This document shows positions 33,660 to 42,339 of a stretch of 64,000 nt of DNA, in pieces. The stretch is from assembly GCA_029564595.1 (NCBI GenBank), contig JAKQPS010000037.1:62001-126000 (forward strand), in the 5' to 3' direction. Both the position numbers and the translations under genes were made by a program. A model generated the notes under the pieces. That model ran no database searches. It had not been told where the DNA came from and worked only from the letters and a program-made list of their open reading frames with translations. The number at the start of each line of letters is the position of its first letter. The stretch's first letter is position 1. This DNA is from a bacterium. Its GTDB lineage: Bacteria; UBP15; UBA6099.

Positions 33660-33881
33660 AAGATTGCCTCCCAAATATTTTTTCGGATTTAACCGATCTT
33701 AACCAAAAGATTTTTAAGGAACCCGCGCAAAACACAAACGCGAACAAGGTCAATTATTCTCAAAACAGACATTTAGTTCAATAGTTTGTGAAAAAATGCA
33801 TTTGTGGGGATTTTAAGGAAAATGAACGAGGATTTTTAAAAGTTGCTATTCGGTTGCCGGACGGAAAATTTCAAAGAAAGC

Positions 33882-33909
33882 TTGAAAAGGAAGAAAAAGA
33901 GGGTATAAT
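33882..33909 (+). promoter_or_regulatory. Sigma-70-type promoter of the acyl-CoA synthetase gene
   Basis: TTGAAA (33882-33887) and the perfect TATAAT (33904-33909) are 16 bases apart. Transcription would start near 33916, giving a leader of about 320 bases. The leader contains a small GCCTC / GAGGC hairpin near 34141-34157 and no credible gene. Confidence 0.65.
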
Positions 33910-33920
33910 AAAGATGGGTC

Positions 33921-33936
33921 AACCAACCGGTTGGTT
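33921..33936. promoter_or_regulatory. Perfect 16-bp palindrome just after the -10 box, likely TetR-family operator
   Basis: AACCAACC and GGTTGGTT form a perfect palindrome that covers about +5 to +20 of the predicted transcript. TetR-family repressors of fatty-acid genes commonly use palindromes of this size at this place. The downstream gene is a fatty acyl-CoA synthetase. No regulator gene is adjacent in the window. Confidence 0.6.
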
Positions 33937-34239
33937 AAGTCGGCTGGAAACCCAGCGAGGCGTCATGTTACACTCTCGATGCCGACATCAGAAACACCAC
34001 TGCTCCCACCCTGAATGTAAGTTAATGAAGATATTACGCAAAAACAAAACAAGAACGTGCGAAAGGAATATTTGTAATCGACTGTGAATTGAGTCACGGC
34101 AAAAGAGCGGCAATTGGTCATTTCGGGCTGACGGAAGGTTCGCCTCGATTTAAGAGGCGGGCGTCAGATCCGATATATTCCCGGACTCATGGGCGGAACG
34201 CTAAAACAAGAGCCGGGGTCATCGAAAGGAGAGCGCATC

Positions 34240-36057
34240 ATGCCGACTATCGCAAAGACCGCTGTGAACGCGGCGACGCTGACGGAGCTTATCCGCGCGG
34301 CCGCCGAGGAGTACCGCCTGAAGACTTTTCAGGTGTTCAAGGACGAGACGAAAGCGCCCGGGAAGTACGGCAGGGCTAGGACATACGAGCAGTTTTACCG
34401 CCGGGCGCGGGAGGTGGCGTGCGGGTTGCTCGCGGACGGATTGCGGCCCGGCGGGGTGGTGTGCCTGATGTCGGAGAACCGCCCGGACTGGAACGTGGCA
34501 GACTTCGCGATTCTTATGAACGGATGCGCCACCGCGGGCATATACACAAACGACACTGCGGAGCATATTAAGTATAAGTTGAACGACACGGGAGCGCGAG
34601 CGATTTTCGTAGAGGACGCGAAGTTGCTCAAGAAGCTCGAAACCATATCCCCGAAGGAGACGCCGGCGCTGGAACGGGTGTATCTGATGGATTCGAGGGG
34701 AGTGGACATCGGGTATGACGAAAGGATAGTTCTGTTTGACGCGTTGAGAAGGGCGGGAGCGGACGCGGAGGTTGAAGCGGGAGCGGAACTGGACGCGAGG
34801 GCGGCGGCGGCGGTTCCTTCGGACTTGGCCCGTCTTGTTTACACTTCCGGCACGAGCGGCAATCCCAAGGGCGTGATGCTTACTCACGCCAATCTTTTGA
34901 GCAACGCCGCCTGCGCGGGTTCCCGGCTGGGATACGGCGCGGAGGACGACCTGCTAATCAACTATCTTCCCGAATCGCACATCTTCCAGACGTTCCTCAC
35001 GCTGGCAGCGATGATGTCCGGCGCGGCGGTGGGGTATTCTTTCCGCAAGACGCTGACGTTCGATCTGCCGGAGCTGAGGCCGACGCATTTTCCGGGCGTG
35101 CAGAGGGTGTGGGCGAAAATAAAGGAAGGACTCGAGGCGTTCCGCGCGCAGGAGGTCGGGCCGAAGCTTCCGGCTGCAGACCTGTTGCGCAAGTTCGGAA
35201 TGGATCGCGTCAAGTGGTTTCTCTCCGGCGCGGTAAAGCTGGACGAGTTCACATATGATTTCTTCAAGAGCGAGCTGGGCGTTACCATCTTCGAGGGGTA
35301 CGGGTTGAGCGAGACGTCGCCTGTGATCGGGCTGGGGTCGGCCTCCGCGAACAAGCGGGGCAGCGTCGGGCTTCCTCTGGAAAACCTCGAAGTCAGGATA
35401 GTGGACGAAGGGCGCAACGAGATCGAGCGGGGGCATCCGGGCGAGATAGCGGTTCGCGGGCCGAGCGTGTTTGTCGGATATCTGAATCACGACGAGAAAT
35501 TCCGAGAGGTGGTGGACGCTCGCGGCTGGTTCTACACCGGCGACAGGGGATACTTGGACGAGGACGGGTTCCTTTTTGTTCTCGGTCGCGCCGGACACTG
35601 CGTTAAGTTCTCCGACGGCGAGCATCATGACCTCGAAGCCATCGGCTTCAGGGTTCTGGGATACACCAAGATCCTCAGGCAGATAGCCGTGAACGGCGAG
35701 GGCAGGGACTACCCGGTGGCCATACTGACGCTGCCGGAGGACGAAGACGACCTGCGCCGCGTTGCCAAGCAGTTGGGCGTCGAGTACGCGAACCGGATTG
35801 ATTTCGCCTATCACCCGGCGGTGACTGCGGCATGCCGGGCCGATTTCGAGTCGGGCCTCGCGGAGTTTTTAGCAAAGGAGAAGGTCCCGGCGGTGGAAGT
35901 CGTTCGCAAGGCGCTTTACATCCGCCCGTTCTCGGAGGAGCACGGCGAAAAAACGCCGACTTCGAAACTGAAATTGAGCGGCGTGCTCGCCAAATATAAG
36001 AAGCAGATAGACGCGCTGTACGAATCGGACGAAACGTTCATGATTCATAAACCGTAA
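34240..36057 (+). CDS. Long-chain fatty acyl-CoA synthetase (AMP-forming)
   Basis: The 605-residue protein has the motifs of the AMP-binding superfamily. The P-loop is LVYTSGTSGNPKGVMLTHAN, followed by INYLPESHIFQ, the adenine motif FEGYGLSETSPVIGL, the hinge region GWFYTGDRGYLDEDGFLFVL, and the final Lys-containing TPTSKLKLSG. The pattern matches the long-chain FACS branch that activates fatty acids for degradation or lipid synthesis. GGAG precedes the ATG at 34240. The stretch GRAGHCVKFSDGEHHDLEAI, in place of the usual GRxKELI, is unusual for the family. It is probably controlled by the operator at 33921. Confidence 0.9.
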   Translation: MPTIAKTAVNAATLTELIRAAAEEYRLKTFQVFKDETKAPGKYGRARTYEQFYRRAREVACGLLADGLRPGGVVCLMSENRPDWNVADFAILMNGCATAGIYTNDTAEHIKYKLNDTGARAIFVEDAKLLKKLETISPKETPALERVYLMDSRGVDIGYDERIVLFDALRRAGADAEVEAGAELDARAAAAVPSDLARLVYTSGTSGNPKGVMLTHANLLSNAACAGSRLGYGAEDDLLINYLPESHIFQTFLTLAAMMSGAAVGYSFRKTLTFDLPELRPTHFPGVQRVWAKIKEGLEAFRAQEVGPKLPAADLLRKFGMDRVKWFLSGAVKLDEFTYDFFKSELGVTIFEGYGLSETSPVIGLGSASANKRGSVGLPLENLEVRIVDEGRNEIERGHPGEIAVRGPSVFVGYLNHDEKFREVVDARGWFYTGDRGYLDEDGFLFVLGRAGHCVKFSDGEHHDLEAIGFRVLGYTKILRQIAVNGEGRDYPVAILTLPEDEDDLRRVAKQLGVEYANRIDFAYHPAVTAACRADFESGLAEFLAKEKVPAVEVVRKALYIRPFSEEHGEKTPTSKLKLSGVLAKYKKQIDALYESDETFMIHKP

Positions 36058-36094
36058 CACGAAGGAAGAAGAGAGCAAAAGAGGCGAACGCGAA

Positions 36095-36121
36095 AATCCG
36101 CATTAGCGAATAATGCGGATT
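36095..36121 (+). terminator. Hairpin downstream of the acyl-CoA synthetase gene
   Basis: An 11-bp perfect stem AATCCGCATTA / TAATGCGGATT with a 5-base loop lies 38 bases after the stop codon. A T7 run follows only 20 bases later, so it is a possible but not classical terminator. Confidence 0.5.
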
Positions 36122-36153
36122 ATATCGCCGCATGAATGGCTTTTTTTATAAAG

Positions 36154-36216
36154 CTGCGGGGCAATTGTTTTTGTAAAAAATGGTTTCCCCGCAAAAATGC
36201 GAACAAATTCATTTAG
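36154..36216 (+). repeat. R2 repeat, partial copy C
   Basis: It contains the R2 hairpin (36156-36192; GCGGGG to CCCCGC with an inner T-run/A-run) and the tail tgcgaacaaattcatt, shared with copy A at 36963-37018. The first R2 hairpin is missing. It lies between the convergent acyl-CoA synthetase and DUF6530-like genes. Confidence 0.75.
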
Positions 36217-36263
36217 CGAAAGCATATCCATCGCATTTGTGGACTTGCAGCCGGCATCGCCTG

Positions 36264-36746
36264 TCAGAACCCGATTTCTTTTAGAATTCCGGAAAGCCTG
36301 CGCAGTCTCTCGCTTATTATCTCGTCGTCATTGCCGAGAGCTTGTTGAAAAAGCTTGATATCCTCGTCAATTTTGGGATTCTCCACACATACCGCCATAG
36401 TCATCGCGTCGCCCTGCAATGCTATCCTGTCTATGATCGGGTTGTCGGCGTCATATAGTTTTTCAAAACGATATCCCTCATTGGCAAAATACTGTTTAGT
36501 CCTGCAAACAAGAATCGCAAGGTCGAGAATCCGGTGGATGGGCAACTCTTCCGATTGCCTAGACCACTTTTCGCCCGTATGCCTCCACACCTTTGCGGAA
36601 ATATCCACTTTGCCTCTATCATTCCATTGCGCCAAACCTAATGAAATGCCTTGAGCGTCCGTATCATAAGCATATCTCCCGTCGATATTTCCATAATTGT
36701 CGGAGACGATAACAGGTTTGTGTTTTAATTCTACAGGTATTTTCAT
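36264..36746 (-). CDS. DUF6530-like protein
   Basis: The 160-residue protein starts MKIPVELKHKPVIVSDNYGN and contains SLGLAQWNDRGKVDISAKVW, RHTGEKWSRQSEELPIHR and IALQGDAMTMAVC, a pattern I associate with the uncharacterised DUF6530 family. Function is unknown. No membrane segment or signal is present. Codon use is A+T-rich compared with the neighbours. The gene is bracketed by R2 copies C (36154) and A (36898) in the same orientation, which suggests that it arrived as a cassette. A small TAGTAG / CTACTA dyad lies upstream near 36769-36789. Confidence 0.7.
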   Translation of the reverse strand: MKIPVELKHKPVIVSDNYGNIDGRYAYDTDAQGISLGLAQWNDRGKVDISAKVWRHTGEKWSRQSEELPIHRILDLAILVCRTKQYFANEGYRFEKLYDADNPIIDRIALQGDAMTMAVCVENPKIDEDIKLFQQALGNDDEIISERLRRLSGILKEIGF

Positions 36747-36897
36747 TGCCGCCCCTCGCCTAGTAAATTAGTAGCGCAGTAGACTACTAGACAAATGCTA
36801 GCCCTCCAATTTGTTTGTGTCAATATGTTTATTCGTTTATCCCGGAGCAGAATCAACGGCGGACTGTATATCCGACCGCGATTCTTCTTAAATAAAA

Positions 36898-37018
36898 AAG
36901 CCGATTTTGCTTAGAAAGAAGTTCAACAAAATCGGCGTCAAAGAGTTTTTTGGGGAAGGGGCGCGGGGAAACCAATTTTTGCAAAAAATGGTTTCCCCGC
37001 AAACTTGCGAACAAATTC
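36898..37018 (+). repeat. R2 repeat, full copy A
   Basis: Two hairpins lie in series: GCCGATTTTG / CAAAATCGGC (36900-36936) and a long one with GCGGGGAAACCA arms (36963-37000). The line gaaggggcgcggggaaacc and the tail gcgaacaaattcatt are shared with copies B and C. On the minus strand it follows the GH1 stop codon by three bases, so it could end that transcript. Confidence 0.8.
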
Positions 37019-37020
37019 AT

Positions 37021-38406
37021 TCAAGCGATAATAGTTTCCATCCATTTATCGCCGAAGACGCCGTCGGCGCAGTCGGGCGCGTATTTCTCGACCATCTTCG
37101 CTGTTATGCCGTTTTTCTTGACGATGTCCGCATACATGGCGGCGCTGACTCGCGGAACGCGTTTCAGTTCAGGGTCCGCGTAGTCGCATTCGATGAGGCC
37201 GAGCTTTTTGATAAAGCCTTCGCGCCACTCGAAGTTGTCCGTGAACGACCACTGGAAATAGCCCCTGACGTCGATCCCGGCGTCCAGCGCGCGGGCAATC
37301 TGCGCCATGTGCTCCAGCAGGTAGCGTCTGCGGTCGATGTCGTCGCGTTGCGGATCCGCGCATCCGTTTTCCGTGATATAAATGGGTTTCTTGAATGTGT
37401 TCCACACGAATTTGAGAGTGTGGAAGAATCCCGGCGGATAGTTTTCCCAGCCCATCTGGTTCATCTCTATTCCCGGTTGTATTCCGTGGATGTCAATGAG
37501 CATGTCGTCTGTTTTCGCGGCGTCGAACTTCAGAGACATGCGGGTGTAGTAGTTCACGCCGCAGTAGTCGTAGCTGTCCTTGAGGCCGGGCACGTGTTCG
37601 AGTCCGAAGGGGGGGACGATCCAGCCGGTGGCCACAGAGTAGTCCCACGCCTTGAAGCTTCCGTAAGCCAAGACGGGGGATAGCGCTTTTTCATACGCTC
37701 CGGCGATTCCGGGCGTGCCGAAGGGCGCGACATGCTGGTAGGCGTTTGCTACGCCGACCTTCGAGGGCCAGCCGTCCGGCCCTTTGGGGACTATGTCGTG
37801 AATCAGCCTGTAGCAACGCGCGTGCGATTTCAGCAGTGTGTTCGAGACTTTGCAGAATGAGGCGAAGGATTTCTTTTCCGGCGGGAACAGCCCGGCGAGG
37901 CATCCGGCGACGGCGGGCACGTTCGGCTCATTGAGCGTCACCCACAGGTCGGGGTATTCGCCCAACTCTTTGATTATCAGTTCGCAGAAGGCCAGAAAGC
38001 GGTCCGCCGCCTCAGGATGCTCCCAGCCGCCTTTCTCGGCGAACCACAGCGGGAGAACCCAGTGATACAGCGTAAGGCAGATTTTGATATTGTGTTTGCG
38101 CAGAGAGCGCAGAATCTTTTCGTAATGCCTGACGGCCTTCATGTCGAAGACGCCGTCTTCCGGCTCGACGCGCGCCCATTCTATTCCAAGTCGGAACGCC
38201 TGATAGCCGAGTTTCGCCATCAGTTCGTGGTCTTCCTCGTAGCGGTTCCAGTAATCCACCGCCTTGCCGGACACCGTGCCGTCGTAAACCTTGCCCTCGC
38301 TCTCGAACTTCCACCAGTCGGACTTGTCGTTGCCGCCCTCGACCTGATGTCCGGCGGAAGCCGTTCCCCACAGGAACCCTTTTGGGAATATAATTTCTTT
38401 TTTCAT
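37021..38406 (-). CDS. GH1 beta-glucosidase
   Basis: This GH1 enzyme has the family start FPKGFLWGTASAGHQVEGGN. The acid/base Glu is E160 in TLNEP and the nucleophile is E346 in ITENG. LTLYHWVLPLWF and YFQWSFTDNFEWREGF line the sugar-binding site. GH1 enzymes split beta-glucosides, beta-galactosides or related disaccharides. No signal peptide is present, so the substrate would be taken up first, but no transporter is adjacent. Length 461 residues is normal. GGGAGG precedes the ATG. R2 copy A lies immediately after the stop. Confidence 0.94.
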   Translation of the reverse strand: MKKEIIFPKGFLWGTASAGHQVEGGNDKSDWWKFESEGKVYDGTVSGKAVDYWNRYEEDHELMAKLGYQAFRLGIEWARVEPEDGVFDMKAVRHYEKILRSLRKHNIKICLTLYHWVLPLWFAEKGGWEHPEAADRFLAFCELIIKELGEYPDLWVTLNEPNVPAVAGCLAGLFPPEKKSFASFCKVSNTLLKSHARCYRLIHDIVPKGPDGWPSKVGVANAYQHVAPFGTPGIAGAYEKALSPVLAYGSFKAWDYSVATGWIVPPFGLEHVPGLKDSYDYCGVNYYTRMSLKFDAAKTDDMLIDIHGIQPGIEMNQMGWENYPPGFFHTLKFVWNTFKKPIYITENGCADPQRDDIDRRRYLLEHMAQIARALDAGIDVRGYFQWSFTDNFEWREGFIKKLGLIECDYADPELKRVPRVSAAMYADIVKKNGITAKMVEKYAPDCADGVFGDKWMETIIA

Positions 38407-38491
38407 TTTTCCTCCCGCGATTCGGATTGGACGCGAAGCTTTGCGCGCCGCGATTAGAAGCTGAAAATCCCTGCGGAGGTTCGCCCCCGGA

Positions 38492-39883
38492 TCAGGAATC
38501 CTTTCTCGGCGAGTCGGTTTTCATCAAGGCCCAGATGCCCATGCTGTGTTTGCGGGCGTCGGTTTCCAAGTTCTCGAACTTGTTTTTGAGGTCGTGCTCC
38601 ACCGACCTGTCGCAAAGGCCGTAGCCGTTGCTGATCAGCGCTTCGGCGGCGTTCGAGCCGTCCGGGGCGAGGATGTGGAACGCGTTGCCGGGGGCGTTTC
38701 GCAACTTGGATGATTCGGGCCTAGCGAGGGATACGGGTTTGCCTGACAGCAACGCGGCGACGAACGAGAGGGCCTGTCTGTACACGCCCCTGTTGCGGCT
38801 GTAGAACGCGGCGGGCGTCTGGAGTCCGAGCAGGCGTATCTCGCGCCCGTCTTCCAGCTTCAGCGTGTCCAGCCCGAAGATTTCACGCACGACCGCCGGA
38901 GGGGCCGCGGCTTCTTTAGCCGGCTGTTTCTTCGCTCTTTTGCGGACGGGGGCGGTCTTTGCCCCGGCGGTTGCGGCGGTTGCGGCGGCGGGCTTTTCGG
39001 ACACGGATGAAATAGACTTGATTTCCTTCTCGATGTCGCTTCTCTTCGGGCGGTTCTGGCTCTCGAATAGAAGCTGTTTCATCGTCTGTCCGCCGGACAC
39101 CCGCTCCTGAATCACGGGCTTGAGTTTTTCATCTGTTTCGTAGCCGATGGACGCGCGGCCCGTGTCTCGCGCGGCTACCATCGTGACCCCGGAGCCGAGA
39201 AAGGGGTCGAGCACGGTTTCCCCGAGATACGTGTACATGCGGATGAGCCGCCTCGGAATCTCTTCCGGCATCTCCTCCGGGCTTTTTGATATTTTGTCGT
39301 CGGGGAAAGTCCAGAGGCTGTTGAAGAGCCGCCGCCACTCGCGCTCTGAAAGGGAGGACCTTGACGCCGGAACAGACTCCGGCGGCGGGCATTCTCCGGG
39401 TTTGACGAAGATGAGGATGCTGTCGTGCCTGACGGCGATTGAGCCGGAGCGGGGAAGGGGAGATTCGGGAGCGGCGGGCGGGGCGGGCGGCTCGTGCCCG
39501 GACTCTCGCAGGCGGACTATCTCGGACTCGAACCTGAATCCGGCCTTCGCGCAGGCGTCCTCGATGAGCGCGCGCAGCGAGACGTTTTGTTTGTTTCCGG
39601 CTGCGGCATCGACGATTTCGGGGCAGACGCGGACGCAGAGCCTGCACCCGGGTTTGAGGATGCGGTGGCATTCGCGCCATATCAGCGCCAGAGAAGCCGC
39701 GTATTCATCGAACTTGCGCAGGCCGCCCATACCTGACGTCGCCGACCACGCGCGCGGTTTCCACGCGGGCGGCGAGGCCACCGCCAGATGCGCCGTCTCC
39801 TGTTCGACCTCGCCCATCGACCGGGCGTCTCCGATTATCACTCTATGCGTTATTTTTGAAGCCGCTTTTTTTCTTCTGCTCAT
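38492..39883 (-). CDS. DNA methyltransferase (N4-cytosine/N6-adenine type) fused to degenerate staphylococcal-nuclease domain
   Basis: Residues 1-265 form a beta-class amino-methyltransferase. Motif IV is SPPAW (37-41), and the AdoMet-binding motif I comes late, as DPFLGSGVTMVAARDTG (226-242). A Lys/Ala/Pro-rich linker follows (295-332). Residues 333-455 follow a staphylococcal nuclease (OB) fold, with REIRLLGLQTP, DGSNAAEALISNGYG and HSMGIWALM. Against the S. aureus enzyme, D21 (D339) and R35 (R350) are kept, but D40 is Gln355, E43 is Ala358 and R87 is probably Asn400, so cleavage is unlikely. No restriction enzyme gene is adjacent. It may be an orphan methylase guided by a nucleic-acid-binding module. 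Confidence 0.8.
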   Translation of the reverse strand: MSRRKKAASKITHRVIIGDARSMGEVEQETAHLAVASPPAWKPRAWSATSGMGGLRKFDEYAASLALIWRECHRILKPGCRLCVRVCPEIVDAAAGNKQNVSLRALIEDACAKAGFRFESEIVRLRESGHEPPAPPAAPESPLPRSGSIAVRHDSILIFVKPGECPPPESVPASRSSLSEREWRRLFNSLWTFPDDKISKSPEEMPEEIPRRLIRMYTYLGETVLDPFLGSGVTMVAARDTGRASIGYETDEKLKPVIQERVSGGQTMKQLLFESQNRPKRSDIEKEIKSISSVSEKPAAATAATAGAKTAPVRKRAKKQPAKEAAAPPAVVREIFGLDTLKLEDGREIRLLGLQTPAAFYSRNRGVYRQALSFVAALLSGKPVSLARPESSKLRNAPGNAFHILAPDGSNAAEALISNGYGLCDRSVEHDLKNKFENLETDARKHSMGIWALMKTDSPRKDS

Positions 39884-39906
39884 ATTTGCTCTCTTCGATG
39901 TTGGAT

Positions 39907-41022
39907 TTATGATTCGCTTTCCGGCGATTCAAAGAACCTGTGGAATTCGGGAGGAAGCTCGCTGTAGTCGTGTTGAGCGGCGATGCCCGACATATCGACC
40001 GAATTGTAGGTGTTCCAGAACAGGACTGTTTTGTCAGCCAAGTCGCGGGTCTTTGCCGTGTGGACAAGCCCCGCGAAGGCTTTCCCGGTGTAGACGCCTT
40101 CCAGTTTAACTCCCGCGCAATCGGCGCACATGGATATTGCGTCCGCGCTCTCCGGGGTGACCCGTCCGTACTCGCCCCCGAAGAATTCCGTGAGCAGCTC
40201 GACATTGAACGGGGTGAACACGCGGACAGGGAAACTCTGGTCGATGGAGAACAGTTTGAAGGTGGCCTGATTGGCCAGAGAAGAGAGGGCGAAAGTGTTC
40301 GCCGCCACCCAGTCTGTGACTTTCACGCCGACGACGCGGGATTTCAGGCCGGCGGCGGCGCATCCGGCGATGAGGCCGGACACCGTGCCGCAAGTGCCGA
40401 CTGCGGCGAAGATGTAGTCAGGCTCGGGGATGTCGCCTGCCTCGATCTGTTTCTTCAGTTCGAACGCGGCGTTAATATAGCCGAGGACGCCTGAGACGGA
40501 GGAGCCGCCGGCGGGGATGATGAACGGCGGGCGGCCGTCGTTGAACGAGTGGCGCGCCGCGACTTTCAGAGTCTCGAACGGAACTTCCTTATATCCGCCT
40601 TCGGCGAGGTTCAGTTCGGCTCCGTAGTGAAGGTAGCACAGCATGTTTCTTTTCACCGCCGGAGTGACAGGTTGCGGCACGAGCACGCCAGCGGTTTTGA
40701 TGCCCCGCGACGCAGCGTGGATGGCTGTGGCTAGAAAATGGTTTGAGCCGATGCCGCCGAAAGTTATTATCGTTCGCGCGCCCCGCTTAGCCGCCTCCGC
40801 CAGAAGAAAATCCAGCTTGCGGATTTTATTCCCTCCATAGTCCGGATGGCTGAGGTCGTCGCGCTTGATGAACAACCTGCCGACGCCAGTTCTTTCCGCC
40901 AGTTCGGGTTTCTCCTCGACCGGGGTCGGATAGAATCCGATTGGGCTCCAGTTCAGCTTGTCTCCCAGCGCGGGATACTCCTCGAAAAGAGCCATCGAGC
41001 CTTGACTGCCTTGAGTTTTCAT
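39907..41022 (-). CDS. PLP-dependent D-cysteine desulfhydrase / ACC deaminase family protein
   Basis: This fold-type II PLP enzyme has the PLP-Lys in GGNKIRKLDFLLAEA, the segment ITFGGIGSNHFLATAIHAA and the phosphate-binding loop AAVGTCGTVSGLIAG. The pattern fits the ACC deaminase / D-cysteine desulfhydrase branch, which opens 1-aminocyclopropane-1-carboxylate or breaks D-cysteine to pyruvate, H2S and ammonia; sequence does not decide between them. The start is uncertain: ATGs at 41022 and 40995 fit the homologous N-terminus, with no good SD at either. It lies 23 bases upstream of the methyltransferase gene on the same strand. Confidence 0.85.
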   Translation of the reverse strand: MKTQGSQGSMALFEEYPALGDKLNWSPIGFYPTPVEEKPELAERTGVGRLFIKRDDLSHPDYGGNKIRKLDFLLAEAAKRGARTIITFGGIGSNHFLATAIHAASRGIKTAGVLVPQPVTPAVKRNMLCYLHYGAELNLAEGGYKEVPFETLKVAARHSFNDGRPPFIIPAGGSSVSGVLGYINAAFELKKQIEAGDIPEPDYIFAAVGTCGTVSGLIAGCAAAGLKSRVVGVKVTDWVAANTFALSSLANQATFKLFSIDQSFPVRVFTPFNVELLTEFFGGEYGRVTPESADAISMCADCAGVKLEGVYTGKAFAGLVHTAKTRDLADKTVLFWNTYNSVDMSGIAAQHDYSELPPEFHRFFESPESES

Positions 41023-41130
41023 GATGCGGGCCACCGAGGGCCGGGAGAGAGGGGAGTGAAAAAGATGTATCTGCGAAACGCGCGCGCCGCCGCGCTCAAA
41101 CGCAATCCGAAACATGCGGAAAAAACGGAA

Positions 41131-42339
41131 TCAGAACCTGTAACCCGCGTCGATAACGTAGTAGTTCTCGTCGAAGCAGTAGTTGAGTTTCAGCTCCATC
41201 GTGGAAGTGAATCTGGCTCCGATGATGCCGTGGTAGTCCACGCCTTCCATGGATTTCTTGAAGTCGTCCGACGCTCCGTCGTAAGAGATTGACGCGGTGA
41301 CTTTGGATTTGGCGTTGCGGTATCCCACGCCCAGCCCGGCAAACATCGTCCCGTCGGCCCCGGCAATGCCTGAAAGGCCGTCCCGGATGTAGTTGACGGA
41401 CAACTCGGTTATTTTCAATTGATACCGGTATGACTGTCCGCTGTAATACGTGCTGACCACGGGTCTGGAATACAATACGCTGTAAACGATGTAATCGTTC
41501 TCAGTTTTTTTCCTGTGAGTCCAATAGTCTACGCCGATAGAGGTGGCTCCGGAGTCGCTGGACACATTGCCCGGCAGGTCGTGTTTGAGAAACATATAGC
41601 CTGCGTGAACCGCATAGAAAGGTTCTCTGGCGAGCGTTTGAGGCTGCTGTTCAGCCGCCGCATCCGGGCTTTCGGTTGAAGAGGCGGAACCGCCTCTGCC
41701 GCGCCTTCCGCTTGAGGCGGCGGGTTCCGCCGCCGGTTCTGGTTCCGCCGCCGCCGCTGATGAACTGCCTCTGCCTCTCCTGCTGGACGAAGCTGACGCC
41801 GCCGCTGGTTCTGGTTCCGCCGGAGCTTCAGCCGCCGCCGCGCCGCGACCGCGCCTGCTGCTGCCCGACTTCGCCGCCGCCGGGGCCGCCGCTTGTTCAG
41901 TCGCCGCCGCCGGTTCTGGTTCCGCTGCTGCCGCTCCACGGCCTTTCCGCCCTGAAGACGCTTCTGCCGGCTCCTGCGCTGTTTCCGTTTTCTTTTCCGT
42001 TTTGGATTCCGTTTTTGTTTCCGCCGCGCCCGATTCGGCCGCCGACACCGAGTCAAGCTCCTGTATATCCTTCGCCCCCGTCAACATCTTGGCCTGAGCG
42101 TAGTGAGGAGTAAGCTTGACGACTTCGAGAGTCCCGACGATTTTTCCGCCGCGCGCGACATTCAGTTTCTGCCCTTCCTTGAACCCGGCCTCCTTTCCTT
42201 TGTAGATTAGAACCGTGCCGTCCTCGAGTACGAGGTCTACCCTGACGCCCTGCGCCGAAGCGGGCAGAGCGAAAAGGGCGAACGCCATTCCGAGCAACGC
42301 CACCGCTGTTATTTTTCCGATTTTTGAGTTGAACGCCAT
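41131..42339 (-). CDS. Outer-membrane-like protein with Arg-Gly repeat linker
   Basis: A Sec signal peptide (AVALLGMAFALFALPASAQG) starts the protein. Residues about 30-95 form a small beta domain (VRVDLVLEDGTVLIYKG, KIVGTLEVVKLTPHYAQAKM). Residues about 105-245 are a low-complexity linker with four SS-R-x-GRG units separated by Ala/Glu/Pro runs (AAAAEPEPAAA). Residues 250-402 alternate like a beta barrel (FYAVHAGYMFLKHD, YQLKITELSVNYIRDG, MFAGLGVGYRNAKSKVTAS) and end in Tyr-Arg-Phe, as outer-membrane proteins do. The function is unknown. No partner gene is adjacent apart from the PLP enzyme downstream. Confidence 0.72.
   Translation of the reverse strand: MAFNSKIGKITAVALLGMAFALFALPASAQGVRVDLVLEDGTVLIYKGKEAGFKEGQKLNVARGGKIVGTLEVVKLTPHYAQAKMLTGAKDIQELDSVSAAESGAAETKTESKTEKKTETAQEPAEASSGRKGRGAAAAEPEPAAATEQAAAPAAAKSGSSRRGRGAAAAEAPAEPEPAAASASSSRRGRGSSSAAAAEPEPAAEPAASSGRRGRGGSASSTESPDAAAEQQPQTLAREPFYAVHAGYMFLKHDLPGNVSSDSGATSIGVDYWTHRKKTENDYIVYSVLYSRPVVSTYYSGQSYRYQLKITELSVNYIRDGLSGIAGADGTMFAGLGVGYRNAKSKVTASISYDGASDDFKKSMEGVDYHGIIGARFTSTMELKLNYCFDENYYVIDAGYRF

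Noticed and set aside
33788-34087. Open frame of 99 codons upstream of the acyl-CoA synthetase
   Set aside because: It runs through the promoter and operator, has no ribosome-binding site and its composition is not protein-like.
38492-41022. Restriction-modification system around the methyltransferase
   Set aside because: The neighbours are a PLP enzyme and a beta-glucosidase; no restriction endonuclease or specificity gene is present.
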